Source of the DNA: Herbidospora sakaeratensis
GTDB lineage: Bacteria; Actinomycetota; Actinomycetes; Streptosporangiales; Streptosporangiaceae
Assembly: GCF_001570525.1 (NCBI RefSeq)
Contig: NZ_BBXC01000018.1
Span: forward strand, 133,950 to 197,949
DNA length: 64,000 nucleotides
Direction: 5' to 3'
Shown here one piece after another: positions 50,931 through 59,603 of the stretch. Within the stretch, counting starts at the first letter, position 1. Every line of letters begins with the position of its first letter. Both the position numbers and the translations under genes were made by a program. The notes beneath the pieces were generated by a model. That model worked only from the letters and a program-made list of their open reading frames with translations. It had not been told where the DNA came from and ran no database searches.

Positions 50931-52199
50931 TCAGGACTTCGTGTTGAGGATGTCGGCGATGACCTGGGACGCCTTGGCGGCCTCGGCCGCGCCGTCGGTG
51001 CCGGTCAGGTAGGTCGTCATGTACTCCTTGATGACGTTCTTGGCCTCGACCGCCGCCCAGTTCGCCGAGTTCGGCGTGGCGTGGCCGTTGGCGGCGCCCT
51101 TGGCCATCGCGGCCGCGCCCTCGCTGGTCAGCACGCCGCCGAGCGAGACCCGGTTCGGCACGTAGGACATCTCGGTGGCCATCGCCGTCTGGAACTTCTC
51201 TCCGGCGAGGGCCTTGATGACCTCGTACGCGAGATCGGGGTTCTTGGACGCCTCGGGGATGATCAGGTCGCTGCCGCCGGTGAAGACGGCGCCGGGCTTG
51301 TCGGCGGTCTTGCCGGGGATCGGGAAGAAGCCGAGCTTGCCGGCCAGGTCGGGGTTGGCCTTCTCGATGGCCACCGCGCCGCCGGGCGAGGAGATGAGCT
51401 GCGCGACGTTGCCCTTGGCGAACACGTCGGCCTGCGGCGGGTTGGCCTCGTCGGAGTCCTTCGGGCCCTCGCCGAGCGCCTGGAGCTGCTTGTAGAAGTC
51501 GATCCCGGCCAGCGCCTGCGGGCTGTCGAGGCCGCCCTTCCACATCCCGCCCTCGTTGAGGGCCAGGTCGCCGCCCTCGTCCCAGATGAACCCGGCCAGG
51601 GTGTACCAGTTCTGGCCCGGCAGGTAGATGCCCTGGTTGCCGTCGGCGTTGAGCTTGGTGGTCACGTCGATCCACTCGTCCCGCGTCGCGGGCGGGGTGG
51701 TCACGCCGGCCTTCTCGAACAGGGCCTTGTTGTAGATGACGACGCGGTTGGCGGCGTACCACGGGATGCCGAACTGCTTGCCGTCGATCTTGCCGGGGTC
51801 GGCGAGGCCGGGCAGCCAGTCGGCCCCCTGGAGCTCGGTGACCTTGTCGGTGAGGTCCTTCACGCCGCCGCTGGCGGCGTACTCGGCGACCTGGGTGTTG
51901 CCGACCTCGATCACGTCGGGGGCGTCGTTGCTGGCCAGGGCGCTGGTGACCTTCTGGCCGATGCCGTCCCACTCCTGGATCTGGACGTCGAGCGTGACCC
52001 CTTGGTGCGCGGCCTCGAAGTCGCGCTCGAAGGTGCCGAGCAGGGCGTCGGACATGCTGTCGCGCATGATCCAGACGGTGAGCGCGGTCGCGGCGGGCGC
52101 GGTGCTGTCAGTGGGCGACTCGGTGGACGAAGAGCCGCATGCGGTGAGCCCGGCGGCGAGCGCCAGGACCGCCGCCGCGGCGAGGAACCGGGGGGCCAT
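50931..52199 (-). CDS. ABC sugar-binding lipoprotein, NgcE-like
   Basis: A 422-residue family 1 solute-binding protein with lipobox LTAC (Cys21) and Ser/Thr-rich spacer. LTVWIMRDSMSDALLGTFERDF, VIEVGNTQVAEYAASGG, FGIPWYAANRVVIYNKALFEKAG and GIYLPGQNWYTLAGFIWDEGG are family features. The adjacent GH20 and DasR-like regulator point to N-acetylglucosamine or chito-oligosaccharides as ligand. First gene of the five-gene operon. Confidence 0.92.
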   Translation of the reverse strand: MAPRFLAAAAVLALAAGLTACGSSSTESPTDSTAPAATALTVWIMRDSMSDALLGTFERDFEAAHQGVTLDVQIQEWDGIGQKVTSALASNDAPDVIEVGNTQVAEYAASGGVKDLTDKVTELQGADWLPGLADPGKIDGKQFGIPWYAANRVVIYNKALFEKAGVTTPPATRDEWIDVTTKLNADGNQGIYLPGQNWYTLAGFIWDEGGDLALNEGGMWKGGLDSPQALAGIDFYKQLQALGEGPKDSDEANPPQADVFAKGNVAQLISSPGGAVAIEKANPDLAGKLGFFPIPGKTADKPGAVFTGGSDLIIPEASKNPDLAYEVIKALAGEKFQTAMATEMSYVPNRVSLGGVLTSEGAAAMAKGAANGHATPNSANWAAVEAKNVIKEYMTTYLTGTDGAAEAAKASQVIADILNTKS

Positions 52200-52209
52200 T
52201 GGTTCTCCC

Positions 52210-52328
52210 AGTGGTCAGATATTGGTAAGCAATCTGCCTGCTGGCGCTAGAGTGGTCTTAACCAGTAGACCCGTCAAGACCCGTTATTCAGTGTTTACAT
52301 TCGACAACTGGTAAGACGCTGGTAAGGT
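52210..52328. promoter_or_regulatory. DasR-like operators and divergent promoters
   Basis: AGTGGTCTTAACCAGT at 52251-52266 matches the dre palindrome of DasR (ACTGGTCTAGACCACT, read on the other strand) at 14 of 16 positions. TGGTAAG half-sites recur at 52223, 52309 and 52320, the last two 11 bases apart, and AGTGGTC at 52210. The last half-site overlaps the -10 box TAAGGT (52323-52328), which lies 7 bases before the GntR GTG. Both directions should be repressed together. Confidence 0.75.
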
Positions 52329-52335
52329 CGGGGAC

Positions 52336-53070
52336 GTGACTGTCAACATGCGGGCGGGGCTGAAGCGCGACCGGGTACGCGACTTCCTGCTCGACTACGT
52401 GGCCGACAAGAAACCCGGCGAGGCCATCCCGTCGGAGCGTGACCTGTGCAAGGAACTGGGCGTCTCCCGCCCGACCCTGCGCGCGGCCATAGACGACCTG
52501 GTGCGCTCGGGCGTCCTGGTCCGCGAACACGGCCGCGGCACCTTCACCGGCCCCCAGCGCGTCACCCAGGCGCTGTCGGCGACCCAGACTGGATCGTTCT
52601 ACGCGCCGCCGGCCGAGGGGAAATGGCTGAGCGCGATCCTGGAGTTCGCCTCGTCACCGGCCGGCCCGCAACTGACCAGCCGCCTGCAGCTCGCGCCCGC
52701 GACGCCCGTCCTGCGGGTGGTGCGCCTGCGCGTCGTCGACGACGCGCCGATGGCGATCGAACGCCTCCACCTGCCCCACGAGCTGGTCGCCGGGCTGCGG
52801 CCGGCCGACATGGAGACGGGGTCGTTCTACAAGGTGCTGCGCGAACGGTTCGGGGTCGACGTGCGCAGCGCGGTGCAGACCATCGAGGCGACGGTGACCG
52901 ACGAGACGGAGGCCGAACTGCTGGGCGTGCCGGAGCACTTCCCGGCGCTGCTGGTGGAGCGCACGACGCGCGACGTGAACGGGCGCATCGTGGAGTTCAC
53001 CCGGTCGATCTACCGGGGCGACCGCTACCGGGTGACCTCGGAGCTCTACTTCGACGCCGAGTCAGGCTGA
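52336..53070 (+). CDS. DasR-like GntR/HutC regulator
   Basis: A 244-residue regulator. The winged helix holds DRVRDFLLDYVADKKPGEAIPSERDLCKELGVSRPTLRAAI in segments and REHGRGTFTGP as wing; the UTRA domain follows (VVRLRVVDDAPMAIERLHLP, FTRSIYRGDRYRVTSELYF). DasR proteins release DNA on binding GlcN-6-P or GlcNAc-6-P; the same effector is inferred here from the operon. The GTG at 52336 fits leaderless expression; Met5 is an alternative. Confidence 0.88.
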   Translation: MTVNMRAGLKRDRVRDFLLDYVADKKPGEAIPSERDLCKELGVSRPTLRAAIDDLVRSGVLVREHGRGTFTGPQRVTQALSATQTGSFYAPPAEGKWLSAILEFASSPAGPQLTSRLQLAPATPVLRVVRLRVVDDAPMAIERLHLPHELVAGLRPADMETGSFYKVLRERFGVDVRSAVQTIEATVTDETEAELLGVPEHFPALLVERTTRDVNGRIVEFTRSIYRGDRYRVTSELYFDAESG

Positions 53071-53886
53071 CGACACGACGGTCGCGACGAAGGCGGGGGC
53101 GTCGTCGAGCCACGGATAGTGCCCGGCCCGGGGCTGCACGACGCAGTCGGCGACGGGGAACAAGCCGGCGAACTCGCGCACCTTGGCGGGGACGCTGTTG
53201 ACGTCGTACTCCCCGGCGACGAGCAGCACCGGCGCGGCCAGCCGGCCGAGCGCCGCGCGGGTCGCGGCCGGGTCGTAGGCGCCCTCGGAGCTGAAGATCC
53301 CGGCCGCCTCCGCGTTGCGCGCCGGGCCTTCGATCGCCGCTCTGGCCGCCGCGTCGTAGCGGCCGTGGAAGAACGGCGTGATCGCCTCGGGGTCGGCCGG
53401 ATGCCCTCCGATCAGCCGTTCCAGGGCTTTTATGGCCTCGGGGTACCAGGGCTCGCCGGCGCGCAGGCGGGCCACGGCGAGCCGGTCCTCTCCCGTCGGG
53501 TCGAGCCCGACCGCGAACAGGCTCGGGGTGACCAGCACCAGGGAGCCGACCGCCTCGGGGTGCGCGGCGGCATACAGGACCGCGAGATTCGCCCCCGCGG
53601 AGTGGCCCAGCAGGGCGATCCGGCCGAGGCCCAGATGGAGGCGGAGCGCCTCCACGTCGGCGACCTGGCGGTCGCAGCGGTACGTCGCCGGATCGGCCGG
53701 GGTCGCCGAGCCTCCGGTGCCGCGCGGGTCGAGGATAACCAGCCGGCGGTGGGCCGGCAGGCCGCCGAGGTCGCCCAGGTAGGCGGCGTCCTGCATCGGC
53801 CCGCCGGGCAGCACGACCAGGGGGTCGCCCTGGCCCGTGACGCGGTAGGACAGGACGGTGCCGTCGAATGCGGAGAACGTGGGCAT
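53062..53886 (-). CDS. Alpha/beta hydrolase (proline iminopeptidase-like)
   Basis: A 274-residue hydrolase. The oxyanion region is VVLPGGPMQDAAYLG, LDPRGTGGSATPADPATYRC is typical of the S33 family, the nucleophile Ser is in LLGHSAGANLAVLYA (about residue 102), the acid in VAGEYDVNS and the His in RAGHYPWLDDAP. Substrate unknown; its ORF is 17 bases after the aldehyde dehydrogenase stop, so it may belong to the polyamine operon. Confidence 0.87.
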   Translation of the reverse strand: MPTFSAFDGTVLSYRVTGQGDPLVVLPGGPMQDAAYLGDLGGLPAHRRLVILDPRGTGGSATPADPATYRCDRQVADVEALRLHLGLGRIALLGHSAGANLAVLYAAAHPEAVGSLVLVTPSLFAVGLDPTGEDRLAVARLRAGEPWYPEAIKALERLIGGHPADPEAITPFFHGRYDAAARAAIEGPARNAEAAGIFSSEGAYDPAATRAALGRLAAPVLLVAGEYDVNSVPAKVREFAGLFPVADCVVQPRAGHYPWLDDAPAFVATVVSSA

Positions 53887-53903
53887 CGAACGTATTTTGC
53901 CAG

Positions 53904-55295
53904 TCAGGCCGGGCGGAAGGAGTCGCGTTCGGCGGGGGCGGCGTGCTTGATCATCAGGTGCCGCGTCACCGAGTACTCCCCCACCGCCTCCTGGCTCATG
54001 TCCTTGCCGAACCCGCTCCCCTTCACCCCGCCGTGCGGGGCTTCGGAGGCGATCGGCAGGTGGTCGTTCACCCAGGTCACCCCCACGTCGAGCCGGTGCG
54101 AGACGCGCAGCGCCCGCGCGACGTCCGACGACCACACCGAGGAGGCCAGCCCGTAGGGCGTGTCGTTGGCCAGCCCGACCGCCTCGTCCTCCCCGTCGAA
54201 GGGCAGGGCGACGAGGACCGGCCCGAAGACCTCGCCCTGCACGATCTCGCTCGACTGGTCGGCGTCGGCCACCAGGGTCGGCGCGTAGTAGTAGCCGGGA
54301 GCGTCGAGCGGGCCGCCCCCACGGACGACCCGGCCCGACGCCCGCGCGACGAAGCCGTGCACCCTGTCCCGGTGCTCGGCGGAGATGAGCGGGCCGATGT
54401 CGGTCCCCTCGGCCCAGGGATCGCCCGGGCGCACTTTCTCCAGCGCGGCCGCGAGGGCGTCCACGGCCTCCGCGTAGCGTGCCCGCTCCACGTAGACCCT
54501 GGTCGCCGCTGTGCAGTCCTGTCCGGTGTTGTACGTGGCCCCCATGGTCACCCCGAAGGCCATGGCCTCCAGGTCGGCGTCGGCGAACACCAGGGCGGGG
54601 GCCTTGCCGCCCAGCTCCAGGTGGACGCGCTTCAGGCCGTCGACCGCGCCGCGCATCACGGCCCTGCCGGTCGCGGTCGAGCCGGTGACGCTCACCATGT
54701 CGACGCCCGGGTCGGTCACGAGGGCCTGGCCGACGTCGCCGCCGCCGGTCACGACGCCGAGCAGCCCTTCGGGCGCGCCCGCCTCGGCCATCAGCTCGGC
54801 CAGGCGCAGGGTGGTGCGCGGGGTGCGCGGGGCGGGCTTGACGACCACGCCGTTGCCGGCCGCGACGGCCGGGCCGACCTTCCAGACGGCCATGATGAAC
54901 GGGAAGTTCCACGGCGCGATCGAGCCGACCACGCCGATGGGCCGCCGGATCAGCACCGAGGTGTAGCCGGCGCTGAGCACGCCCGCGCCGGTGCCGTCGA
55001 GCGAGCGGGCCGCGCCGGCGAAGAAGCGCAGGTTGTCGGCCGCGAAGGGCAGTTCGCCGTCGCGGAAGACCGCCGCGGGCTTGCCGGTCTCCTCGACCTC
55101 CAGGCGGGTCAGCTCGTCGGCGTCGCGTTCGACCAGGTCGGCCAGGCGCAGCAGCACCCGGGCGCGCTCCGACGGGGTCGCCTCGCGCCACTGCTCGAAG
55201 GCGGCCCGCGCCTGGGCGACCTTCGCCGGGACGTCGGTGCTGTCGGGGATGTCCTCGATGACCCGGCCGGTCGCGGGGTTGATCAGAGTCGTCAT
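53904..55295 (-). CDS. Aminobutyraldehyde/aldehyde dehydrogenase
   Basis: A 463-residue NAD-dependent aldehyde dehydrogenase. The NAD site is VSVTGSTATGRAVM, the general base Glu lies in HLELGGKAPALVFADAD and the catalytic Cys in NTGQDCTAATRVYV, a form seen in gamma-aminobutyraldehyde dehydrogenases (PatD/PuuC-like). Together with the FAD oxidase just upstream it would turn putrescine-derived aldehyde into GABA. The start at 55295 (TTLINPATGRVIE) fits the family. Confidence 0.9.
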   Translation of the reverse strand: MTTLINPATGRVIEDIPDSTDVPAKVAQARAAFEQWREATPSERARVLLRLADLVERDADELTRLEVEETGKPAAVFRDGELPFAADNLRFFAGAARSLDGTGAGVLSAGYTSVLIRRPIGVVGSIAPWNFPFIMAVWKVGPAVAAGNGVVVKPAPRTPRTTLRLAELMAEAGAPEGLLGVVTGGGDVGQALVTDPGVDMVSVTGSTATGRAVMRGAVDGLKRVHLELGGKAPALVFADADLEAMAFGVTMGATYNTGQDCTAATRVYVERARYAEAVDALAAALEKVRPGDPWAEGTDIGPLISAEHRDRVHGFVARASGRVVRGGGPLDAPGYYYAPTLVADADQSSEIVQGEVFGPVLVALPFDGEDEAVGLANDTPYGLASSVWSSDVARALRVSHRLDVGVTWVNDHLPIASEAPHGGVKGSGFGKDMSQEAVGEYSVTRHLMIKHAAPAERDSFRPA

Positions 55296-55306
55296 GTGCG
55301 GGTCTT

Positions 55307-56674
55307 CTAACTGTCGAAACCGATGCCGAAGCGGTCGAGCACGCGCAACCACGGGCCGCGCCTGCCCTCGTTCGCGTCGGCGCGGGCCAGGGCCCGGCGG
55401 GTGAACTCGACCACCGGCCACCTGAGGGGCTCGGGCGGGAACGGCACCGGGCGGCGGCGCACCATCGTCAGCCCGGTACGCCGCGTCTCCCGCCGCGCCA
55501 GCAGGTCGAGCCCGGCGAGGGCGCCGAAGCGCGAGGCGCCCACGCCGAGCCCGGTGTAGCCGAGGGCGTAGGCCACCCGGCCGCCGAGGGCGGTGCCGAA
55601 GAACGGGGTGAAGCGGCTGGTCGAGTCGATCAGGCCGCCCCAGCGGTGGGTCGCCCGCACGCCTTCGAGCTGCGGGAACGTCTCCAGCAGATGGCGGGCG
55701 AGCAGGGCGTGGGAGGCGGGGCGCTGGTCGGTGCCGCCGCCCGCGAAGTTGTAGACGGCGTCGTAGCCGCCGAACAGCAGCCGCCCGTCGGCGGTCAGCC
55801 GGTAGTAGTGGAACTGGTTGCCCGCGTCGGTGATGCCCTGCGCCTCGGCCCACCCCAGCGAGGCCCGCCGTTCGGCGTCGAGCGGCTCGGTGACCAGCAC
55901 GTAGTCCCACACCGGCAGCACGTAGTTGCGCAGCCGCCGCAGCGGCGACGGGAACGCGTTGGTCGCGATGAGCACCTGGCGGGCGTCGAACGCGCCGTGG
56001 GGCGTGGGCACGCGTACCGACGAACCGGAGCGTTCCATGCCGGTCACCGGCGTGTGCTCGTAGATCCGCACGCCCAGGTTCTCGGCGACGCGGCGCAGGC
56101 CCCAGGCCAGTTTCACCGGGTCGACGAGGCCGCCGGTGCCGCGCAGCCGGAGTCCGCCCAGGTAGGTGGGCGAGTGGACGTCGGCCCGCATGTCGTCGGC
56201 GTCCAGGAATGTGGCGTCCTCGCCATGGTCCCGGTGGCGCTTTTCGGCGGTCCGCAATTCGGTGACCTGGTGGGGCGCAACGGCGACCGTCGTCTTGCCG
56301 ATCAGCCGCAGGTCGGCGTCGATCTCGTGCCGGGCCACGAAATCGGCGATGGCGGCCAGGTTCTCGCGGCCGATCGCCAGCAGCAGATCGATCTCCCCAG
56401 GCCAGCGGTGCGCGCCGTGCGTCAGGCCGTGGGTGATGGAGTCGGCGATGAAGCCCCCGTTGCGGCCGGTGGCGCCGAACGCGATACGTTCGGCTTCCAC
56501 CAGAACGACGTCGCAGGCGGGGTTTTCTTGTTTGGCCAGCACAGCAGCCCAGAGGCCGGTGAAGCCGCCGCCCACGATCAGCAGGTCGGCCGTCGTGGTC
56601 CCCGTCAGCGGCGGATACGCGGCCGGAGCGGGCCGGTCGGTCCAGAAGACCCGCGGCAGTGCGTCCGTAATCAC
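55307..56674 (-). CDS. FAD-dependent amine oxidase, PuuB-like (DAO family)
   Basis: A 455-residue flavoprotein. DLLIVGGGFTGLWAAVLAKQ (residues 30-50) binds FAD, FGATGRNGGFIADS is the PuuB-type flavin loop, and HRWGGLIDSTSRFTPFFG and YALGYTGLGVGASRFGA are C-terminal family blocks. PuuB oxidises gamma-glutamylputrescine; amine oxidation is the expected role. GTG start has GGAGGGG upstream. Divergent from a TetR gene across a palindrome. Confidence 0.88.
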   Translation of the reverse strand: MITDALPRVFWTDRPAPAAYPPLTGTTTADLLIVGGGFTGLWAAVLAKQENPACDVVLVEAERIAFGATGRNGGFIADSITHGLTHGAHRWPGEIDLLLAIGRENLAAIADFVARHEIDADLRLIGKTTVAVAPHQVTELRTAEKRHRDHGEDATFLDADDMRADVHSPTYLGGLRLRGTGGLVDPVKLAWGLRRVAENLGVRIYEHTPVTGMERSGSSVRVPTPHGAFDARQVLIATNAFPSPLRRLRNYVLPVWDYVLVTEPLDAERRASLGWAEAQGITDAGNQFHYYRLTADGRLLFGGYDAVYNFAGGGTDQRPASHALLARHLLETFPQLEGVRATHRWGGLIDSTSRFTPFFGTALGGRVAYALGYTGLGVGASRFGALAGLDLLARRETRRTGLTMVRRRPVPFPPEPLRWPVVEFTRRALARADANEGRRGPWLRVLDRFGIGFDS

Positions 56675-56696
56675 GATCCCCTCCGACCGATATTTG

Positions 56697-56712
56697 TTGA
56701 ATCGTGATTCAA
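56697..56712. promoter_or_regulatory. TTGAATC-GT-GATTCAA operator between oxidase and TetR genes
   Basis: 7-base perfect arms around GT in a locally AT-rich stretch, 23 bases before the oxidase start. Typical TetR operator position; likely bound by the TetR protein encoded at 56783. Confidence 0.65.
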
Positions 56713-56782
56713 ATACTTATCGAGCAACCACGTCAAGAGCTGCGACACTAGTTGTGAGATCCTCCATACGGGGCGGGGTGCG

Positions 56783-57487
56783 ATGACTCAGCGCAAGAGC
56801 AGGGCAGACCGGCGGGTCGAGCTGATCGACGCGGCCAGGCGCGCGATGATCCAGCACGGTGCCGAGGGCGTCCATCTGAACCAGATCGCAGAAGAGGCGG
56901 GTCTCACGTCGGGTGCGGTGCTCTACCACTACCCCGATCTGCGCGACCTGCTGATCGAGGCCCACCACGCCGGCATGGAGCGCTTCTACGAGCAGCGGGT
57001 CAAGAAGATCAGCGGCATCGCCGACCCGGCCCAGAAGCTCATCACCACGATCCGCTCGGGCCTGCCCGAAGGGCCCGACGACGCGGGCGTGCGCCTGCTG
57101 TGCGAGCTCGGCGGCGCGGCCGGCCGCAACCGCGTCTACGGCACCCTGCTGACCACGCTGTACGACCGCCAGGTGGCGATGTACCAGACCATCCTGGAGA
57201 TCGGCGCCGCCCAGGGTGTCTTCAAGCTGGCCGGCGACTCGGAGCAGATCGCCCGCAACCTGGTCGCCCTCGAAGACGCCTACGGCTACCGCATCATCGC
57301 CCGCCACCACTCGATCGGCCCCGACGAGGCCGTCGGCCTCATCCTCGACTTCGCCCGCATGTCGACCGGCCACCCGCTCAAGGAGACCCCGGCGGCCCGC
57401 CAGAAGACGACCCGAACCCCCCGCCCCAGGAACGGCGGCCCGGCCCGGGGCGCCACCACGACCCCGCCCCAGCAGGACGCCTCCTGA
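56783..57487 (+). CDS. TetR-family regulator of the polyamine genes
   Basis: A 234-residue regulator. Its helix-turn-helix is DAARRAMIQHGAEGVHLNQIAEEAGLTSGAVLYHYPDLRDLLIEA; the ligand domain follows and ends in about 35 disordered Pro/Arg/Thr-rich residues. It is placed between the amine oxidase/aldehyde dehydrogenase operon and the PotABC operon, both on the opposite strand. Ligand not known; a polyamine or its aldehyde is likely. Confidence 0.87.
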   Translation: MTQRKSRADRRVELIDAARRAMIQHGAEGVHLNQIAEEAGLTSGAVLYHYPDLRDLLIEAHHAGMERFYEQRVKKISGIADPAQKLITTIRSGLPEGPDDAGVRLLCELGGAAGRNRVYGTLLTTLYDRQVAMYQTILEIGAAQGVFKLAGDSEQIARNLVALEDAYGYRIIARHHSIGPDEAVGLILDFARMSTGHPLKETPAARQKTTRTPRPRNGGPARGATTTPPQQDAS

Positions 57488-57792
57488 AAGCCGCCTACCC
57501 GGGCGTCGCGCGACGGTGCGACCACGGCCAGACCCCGCATGCGGCCGTAGCCGGAGCAGGGCCCTGGGAGGCGGCCCGAAACGCCGCGGAACGCAACCAA
57601 AGCGCGATGCGGGCACTGAAGCGCCGCCGCCGAGCCGCAGGGTGCGCCTGATCGCCACGCTGATCGCGGCGCCTGCCGGCAGCGGCTCGCACCAGCTGCC
57701 CGGCACGCCGCGCAGGTCGTCGCACTGCCGGAAAACAGCCCGCCGCGTCCCGGAATGACCGGAACGCGGCGGTGGTGGATCTGAAGCCGTCG
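57488..57792. other. Gap between TetR and potA ends
   Basis: 305 bases between converging genes. Open frames here are Arg/Pro-rich without family features, so I see no gene. The main feature is the terminator at 57740-57772. Confidence 0.5.
57740..57772. terminator. Bidirectional terminator between TetR and potA
   Basis: CCGCCGCGT (57740-57748) pairs perfectly with ACGCGGCGG (57764-57772); CCGG/CCGG extends the stem inside after one mismatch. It is placed 20 bases past the potA stop. Confidence 0.75.
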
Positions 57793-58827
57793 TCAGTTCG
57801 CGATGAGGACCGCGTCCTCCGGGCGCCACGTGACGCCCACGACGGTCCCCGGGGTGATGCGGGCCGAGCCCTGCGTCGCCGCCAGGACCTTGCGGCCGAG
57901 GCCGGTGACCTCGACCGCGATGTGCGACACGCCGCCGTAGAAGCTGACGTCGACGACCACGCCCTGCACCATGCCGGGGGTCGGCTCGGTCAGCCTGACC
58001 CGTTCCGGGCGGATCGCCAGCGCCGCCGAGCCGTCGGCCGTGGTCGCCTTCGACGGCAGCGGGCCGAGGCCCTCGGCCGAGAAGACGCCGCCGCGGATCG
58101 CGCCCGTGAACAGGTTGTTCGCGCCGATGAAGTCGGCCACGAAGTAGGTGCGCGGGCGGTCGTAGAGGGTCACGGGGGCGTCGACCTGCTCGACCCGGCC
58201 CTGGTCCATGACCGCGATGCGGTCGGCCAGCGACATGGCCTCCTCCTGGTCGTGGGTGACCACGACGAAGGTGATGCCGACCTCGTGCTGGAGGCGCTTG
58301 AGTTCGAGCTGCATCTCGGCGCGGACCTTCTTGTCCAGGGCCGAGAGGGGCTCGTCCAGGAGCAGCAGGCGGGGGCGCTTGACGATGGCGCGGGCCAGCG
58401 CCACGCGCTGCTGCTGGCCGCCGGACAGCTGCGCCGGACGCCGGTTCGCCATCGGCTCCAGGCCGACCTTCTCCAGCACCTCGCCCACCCGGGCCTTGAT
58501 CTCGGCCCGGGGGAGGTTCTCGCGCTCCAGCCCGTAGGCGACGTTCTTGGCCACCGTCATGTGCGGGAACAGCGCGTACGACTGGAACATCAGGTTGACC
58601 GGCCGCTTGTGCGGGGCCAGTTTGAGCAGGTCGGCGCCGTCGAGGCGGACTCCCCCGTGGTCGGGCGTCTCGAATCCGGCCAGGATGCGCAGCAGCGTCG
58701 TCTTGCCGCAGCCCGACGGGCCGAGCAGGGCGAAGAACTCCCCCTGCTGGATGTCGATCGAGACGTCCGAGAGGGCCGTGACGTTCCCGAACCTCCGGGA
58801 TACCCCCTCGATGGAAAGCAGTGTCAT
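57793..58827 (-). CDS. potA: Spermidine/putrescine ABC transporter ATPase
   Basis: A 344-residue ATPase. Walker A GPSGCGKTT (residues 35-43), Q-loop MFQSYALFPHMT, signature LSGGQQQRVALARA, Walker B LLLLDEPLSALD, switch His in VVVTHDQEEAM; a TOBE domain follows (LAIRPERVRLTEPTPG). FIGANNLF is typical of PotA. It powers import through PotB and PotC. Last gene of the operon, coupled by ATGA to potC. Confidence 0.94.
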   Translation of the reverse strand: MTLLSIEGVSRRFGNVTALSDVSIDIQQGEFFALLGPSGCGKTTLLRILAGFETPDHGGVRLDGADLLKLAPHKRPVNLMFQSYALFPHMTVAKNVAYGLERENLPRAEIKARVGEVLEKVGLEPMANRRPAQLSGGQQQRVALARAIVKRPRLLLLDEPLSALDKKVRAEMQLELKRLQHEVGITFVVVTHDQEEAMSLADRIAVMDQGRVEQVDAPVTLYDRPRTYFVADFIGANNLFTGAIRGGVFSAEGLGPLPSKATTADGSAALAIRPERVRLTEPTPGMVQGVVVDVSFYGGVSHIAVEVTGLGRKVLAATQGSARITPGTVVGVTWRPEDAVLIAN

Positions 58828-59603
58828 TTGAGGGACTCCGTGATTCGGGTCATGCGCTGGACGGCGAGCACCGCGACGACGCTGACGGTCAGCAGGAGGG
58901 TGGCCAGGGCGTTGATGTCGGGGGTCACGCCGAACCTGACCATCGAGTAGATGACGATGGGCAGCGTCGGGTCGGTCGGGCCGGCCGAGAAGAAGGCCAG
59001 CACGAACTCGTCGAGCGAGAACGTGAACGCCAGCAGGGCGCCGGCCGCGATGCCGGGGGCCAGGCCGGGCAGGGTGATGCGGAAGAACGTCTGCAGCGGG
59101 CTCGCGCCGAGGTCGGTCGAGGCCTCTTCGAGCGAGGTGTCCATCGAGGCCAGCCGCACCCTGACGACCACCGCGACCAGCGGGATGCCGAAGGTCAGGT
59201 GGGCCAGCAGGATCGACGTCAGCCCCAGCGTGAAGTCGATCGCGGTGTAGAAGATGAGCAGGCCGATGGCCAGCATCAGCTCGGGCAGGATGGCCGGCAT
59301 CGTGGCGATGGCCTCGATCACCTTCGAGCGGGTGTGCCGGGCCAGGCCGACGGCGAGGAGCGTGCCGACGACCGTCGAGACCACGCAGGTGCCGACCGCG
59401 ACGATGAGGGTGTTGCCGAGCCCCTGGAGGATGGTCTCGTCGCCCGCGAGCTTGCCGTACCAGTCGAGGCTGAAGCCCTCGAAGATGTACGGGTTGTCGC
59501 CCGCGTTGAACGACATGAAGACCACGACCGCGATGGGCACGTAGAAGAACAGGTAGACCAGCCACAGGGGCAGGAAGACGAGACGCGACGACTTCTTACG
59601 CAC
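58824..59603 (-). CDS. potC: Polyamine ABC permease PotC
   Basis: A 259-residue permease with six helices and EAA loop LEEASTDLGASPLQTFFRITLPGL. FFYVPIAVVVFMSFN at the start and AFTFSLDEFVLAFFSAGP near the end are PotC landmarks. GTG start overlaps potB by 8 bases. Confidence 0.93.
   Translation of the reverse strand: MRKKSSRLVFLPLWLVYLFFYVPIAVVVFMSFNAGDNPYIFEGFSLDWYGKLAGDETILQGLGNTLIVAVGTCVVSTVVGTLLAVGLARHTRSKVIEAIATMPAILPELMLAIGLLIFYTAIDFTLGLTSILLAHLTFGIPLVAVVVRVRLASMDTSLEEASTDLGASPLQTFFRITLPGLAPGIAAGALLAFTFSLDEFVLAFFSAGPTDPTLPIVIYSMVRFGVTPDINALATLLLTVSVVAVLAVQRMTRITESLK

Noticed and set aside
57100-57651. Open frame covering the end of TetR and the following gap
   Set aside because: It lies out of frame within TetR for most of its length and gives an Arg/Pro-rich product.
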